Assembly: GCF_001463885.1 (NCBI RefSeq)
Contig: NZ_BBWQ01000021.1
Span: 34,312-98,311 of the forward strand
From: Aureimonas altamirensis
GTDB lineage: Bacteria; Pseudomonadota; Alphaproteobacteria; Rhizobiales; Rhizobiaceae
DNA: 64,000 nucleotides
Reading direction: 5' to 3'
Below the pieces are notes generated by a model. It ran no database searches and was not told the origin of the DNA. It saw nothing but the letters and a program-made list of their open reading frames with translations. Positions 62,843 through 64,000 of this stretch are shown here, in pieces; positions within the stretch are counted from its first letter, which is position 1; each line of letters starts with the position of its first letter. The position numbers and the translations under genes were made by a program.

Positions 62843-63382
62843 ATGCGGACGCGACTTTTAAGAAACAACGCCGTAGCGTCCGCGGAAGGTGTTGGATGCG
62901 GCATCGATGCTGATGCTCGACGCAAGAATGACCAATGGACCCGCCGCGAGCTTCTGCTCGGGGGCCTGGTGGTGCCGGTAGGATTGTTGGCGACTCCCAG
63001 CGGGATGGCCGCCGCCAATCCGGCTGCAATGGTCACGGACGTCGCTTCCTACCGGGAGAGACTGGAGCAGATCGCACGAACACATAGCTTCGCGCTCATC
63101 GACATCCGTGCGGATTGGTGCGCGGTGTGCCACCGCATTGAGCGGGAAATCCTCGCCCACCCTGCTGTGCTGCAACACCTTGAGGCTGTCCCTCTCGTCA
63201 AGGTGGACGTCACGGCGATGGACGAGGGAAACCGCCAGCTCCTCTCCCACCTTCGAGCGAGCGGCCCGCCGACATTCTTCGTCGTGGATGCAGCCACCGG
63301 ACAGGAATACAACGGCACCCGTTCGGTCGGACCGTTCAGCAGGCGCGATCTCATGCGGCGGTTGCGGCCGTTCACCCGATAG
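62843..63382 (+). CDS. Tat-exported thioredoxin-like protein
   Basis: 179 residues from the ATG at 62843 with GAAGGAGACGAGG upstream. A twin-arginine signal spans about 32-58 (WTRRELLLGGLVVPVGLLAT). The thioredoxin-fold active site is DWCAVCHRIE (Cys93, Cys96), followed by LVKVDVTAMD and the cis-Pro in ASGPPTFFVVDAATG. This is the pattern of the C-terminal domain of DsbD. In the periplasm it would reduce or exchange disulfides, possibly of the DsbA-like protein encoded next. Confidence 0.88.
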   Translation: MRTRLLRNNAVASAEGVGCGIDADARRKNDQWTRRELLLGGLVVPVGLLATPSGMAAANPAAMVTDVASYRERLEQIARTHSFALIDIRADWCAVCHRIEREILAHPAVLQHLEAVPLVKVDVTAMDEGNRQLLSHLRASGPPTFFVVDAATGQEYNGTRSVGPFSRRDLMRRLRPFTR

Positions 63383-63429
63383 TCCGGAGTCAGGATAAAC
63401 TGCCGTCGCATCTTCGGCTCAATGCGGTC

Positions 63430-63446
63430 CTTAAGACTGTCTTAAG
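63430..63446 (+). promoter_or_regulatory. CTTAAG-N5-CTTAAG box 4, before the DsbA-like gene
   Basis: Exact direct repeat with spacer ACTGT, 50 nt before the ATG at 63497. Confidence 0.75.
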
Positions 63447-63496
63447 CTCGGGAGAGTGCGCTCGGTTCAATATCCATGATCTGGAGCTTTGAGACC

Positions 63497-64000
63497 ATGC
63501 ACGATCGGCGCCTCTGCACACGTAGACCTCATCCTTTCGCTATGGGTAGGCCGCCGTTCCGCGGTGCATTGAGTCGGCGGACCTTGCTCTCGGGCCTGGC
63601 GGCGCTCGCTGCCGCCGGCTTTGCCATGCCCGTGCGTGCCGACGACATGTCAGCCGAGATGATCCTGAACGACCCGGAGGCGCCGGTCGGCGGCAACCCG
63701 AACGGCGACCTGACGATCGTCTCGTTCTTTGACTATAACTGTCCTTTCTGCAAGCGCACCGTCGAGCCGCTGAATACGGTGCTGGAATCGGACGGCAATG
63801 TGCGTCACGTCTACAAGGACTGGCCGATCCTCGCGCAGTCTTCGGTCTATGGCGCAAAGCTGGCGTTGGCGGCCGGGTATCAGAACCGCTACGAGGAAGC
63901 CTATCTGGCGTTGATGGGTATCGAAGGGTCGCGGGTGCCAGAAGAGCAGATGCGACAGGCATTGGAAGGTGCCGGCTTCGACACGGCGGGTCTCGAGACC
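63497..64000 (+). CDS. DsbA/DsbG-family thiol oxidoreductase with Tat-type signal, 3' end cut by window
   Basis: 168 codons are present. From the ATG at 63497 (GGAG 11 nt upstream; ATG 63542 is an alternative) a signal LSRRTLLSGLAALAAAGFAM precedes a DsbA-type domain. The active site is FFDYNCPFCKRTVEPL (Cys82, Cys85), then VYKDWPILAQSSVYGAKLAL. The cis-Pro region lies beyond the window. It is expected to form or reshuffle disulfides in the periplasm. Box 4 upstream puts it in the two-component regulon. Confidence 0.88.
   Translation, partial: MHDRRLCTRRPHPFAMGRPPFRGALSRRTLLSGLAALAAAGFAMPVRADDMSAEMILNDPEAPVGGNPNGDLTIVSFFDYNCPFCKRTVEPLNTVLESDGNVRHVYKDWPILAQSSVYGAKLALAAGYQNRYEEAYLALMGIEGSRVPEEQMRQALEGAGFDTAGLET

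Noticed and set aside
1..64000. CRISPR array, rRNA operon or prophage
   Set aside because: I saw no regularly spaced repeats, no rRNA sequence and no phage structural genes.

Overview
The window is 64 kb of GC-rich DNA from an alphaproteobacterium, most likely a Hyphomicrobiales (Rhizobiales) member. The evidence is content: IalB and SapC proteins, several Tat/lipoprotein L,D-transpeptidases, two Ku genes, a PaoABC-type molybdoenzyme, many LysR regulators and tripartite tricarboxylate (TTT) transporter parts. Both ends cut genes: a molybdopterin subunit on the left and a DsbA-like gene on the right.

Layout. 1-3.5 kb (minus): periplasmic molybdenum hydroxylase operon (large, FAD and Tat-exported 2Fe-2S subunits). 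3.6-10 kb: Gfo/Idh oxidoreductase, LysR, L,D-transpeptidase 1, AbrB-type permease with a divergent LysR, and an aldo/keto reductase. 10.2-12.8 kb: two Ku genes tail to tail, a YqaA-type membrane protein and a small unknown protein. 12.9-28 kb: a large two-sided catabolic region. To the left run BKACE, 3-hydroxyacyl dehydrogenase, a TTT binding protein and an IlvD/Edd dehydratase. To the right, after LysR and IclR regulators, run an iron/spermidine-type ABC importer, CaiB-type CoA-transferase, CitE-type lyase, D-2-hydroxyacid dehydrogenase, RraA-like and DapA-like aldolases. 28-32.5 kb: small secreted protein, L,D-transpeptidase 2, IalB, SapC, HxlR with a divergent zinc-type oxidoreductase.

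32.5-46.7 kb is accessory DNA. It opens with a scar of a Ti-type TraA relaxase, followed by a visibly less GC-rich TTT operon (TctB, TctA, two TctC, two MmgE/PrpD, TauE/SafE permease). Then come truncated or frameshifted genes (AzlC, DUF6958-like, MerR, LysR) and IS3 and IS630 fragments, mixed with intact CGNR, LysE, LysR and SDR genes.

46.7-58.8 kb is a fatty-acid, peroxide and export module: oleate hydratase, 3-hydroxyacyl-CoA dehydrogenase, TetR regulators, a catalase-like protein, an unfamiliar partner protein, a DyP peroxidase, two ABC-2 permeases with an HlyD adaptor but no ATPase, and a divergent TetR. It is bounded on the left by IS debris and on the right by a serine-recombinase tail and the 3' half of a tRNA-Gly(GCC), so it looks like an integrated island.

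59.7-64 kb holds a two-component system, L,D-transpeptidase 3, a Tat-exported thioredoxin-like protein and a Tat-type DsbA-like protein. All four transcription units carry the same box, CTTAAG-N5-CTTAAG, 40-55 nt before the start codon. This resembles PmrA/QseB sites and points to one compact, self-regulated envelope redox and peptidoglycan-crosslinking regulon. It is the most coherent new observation in the window.
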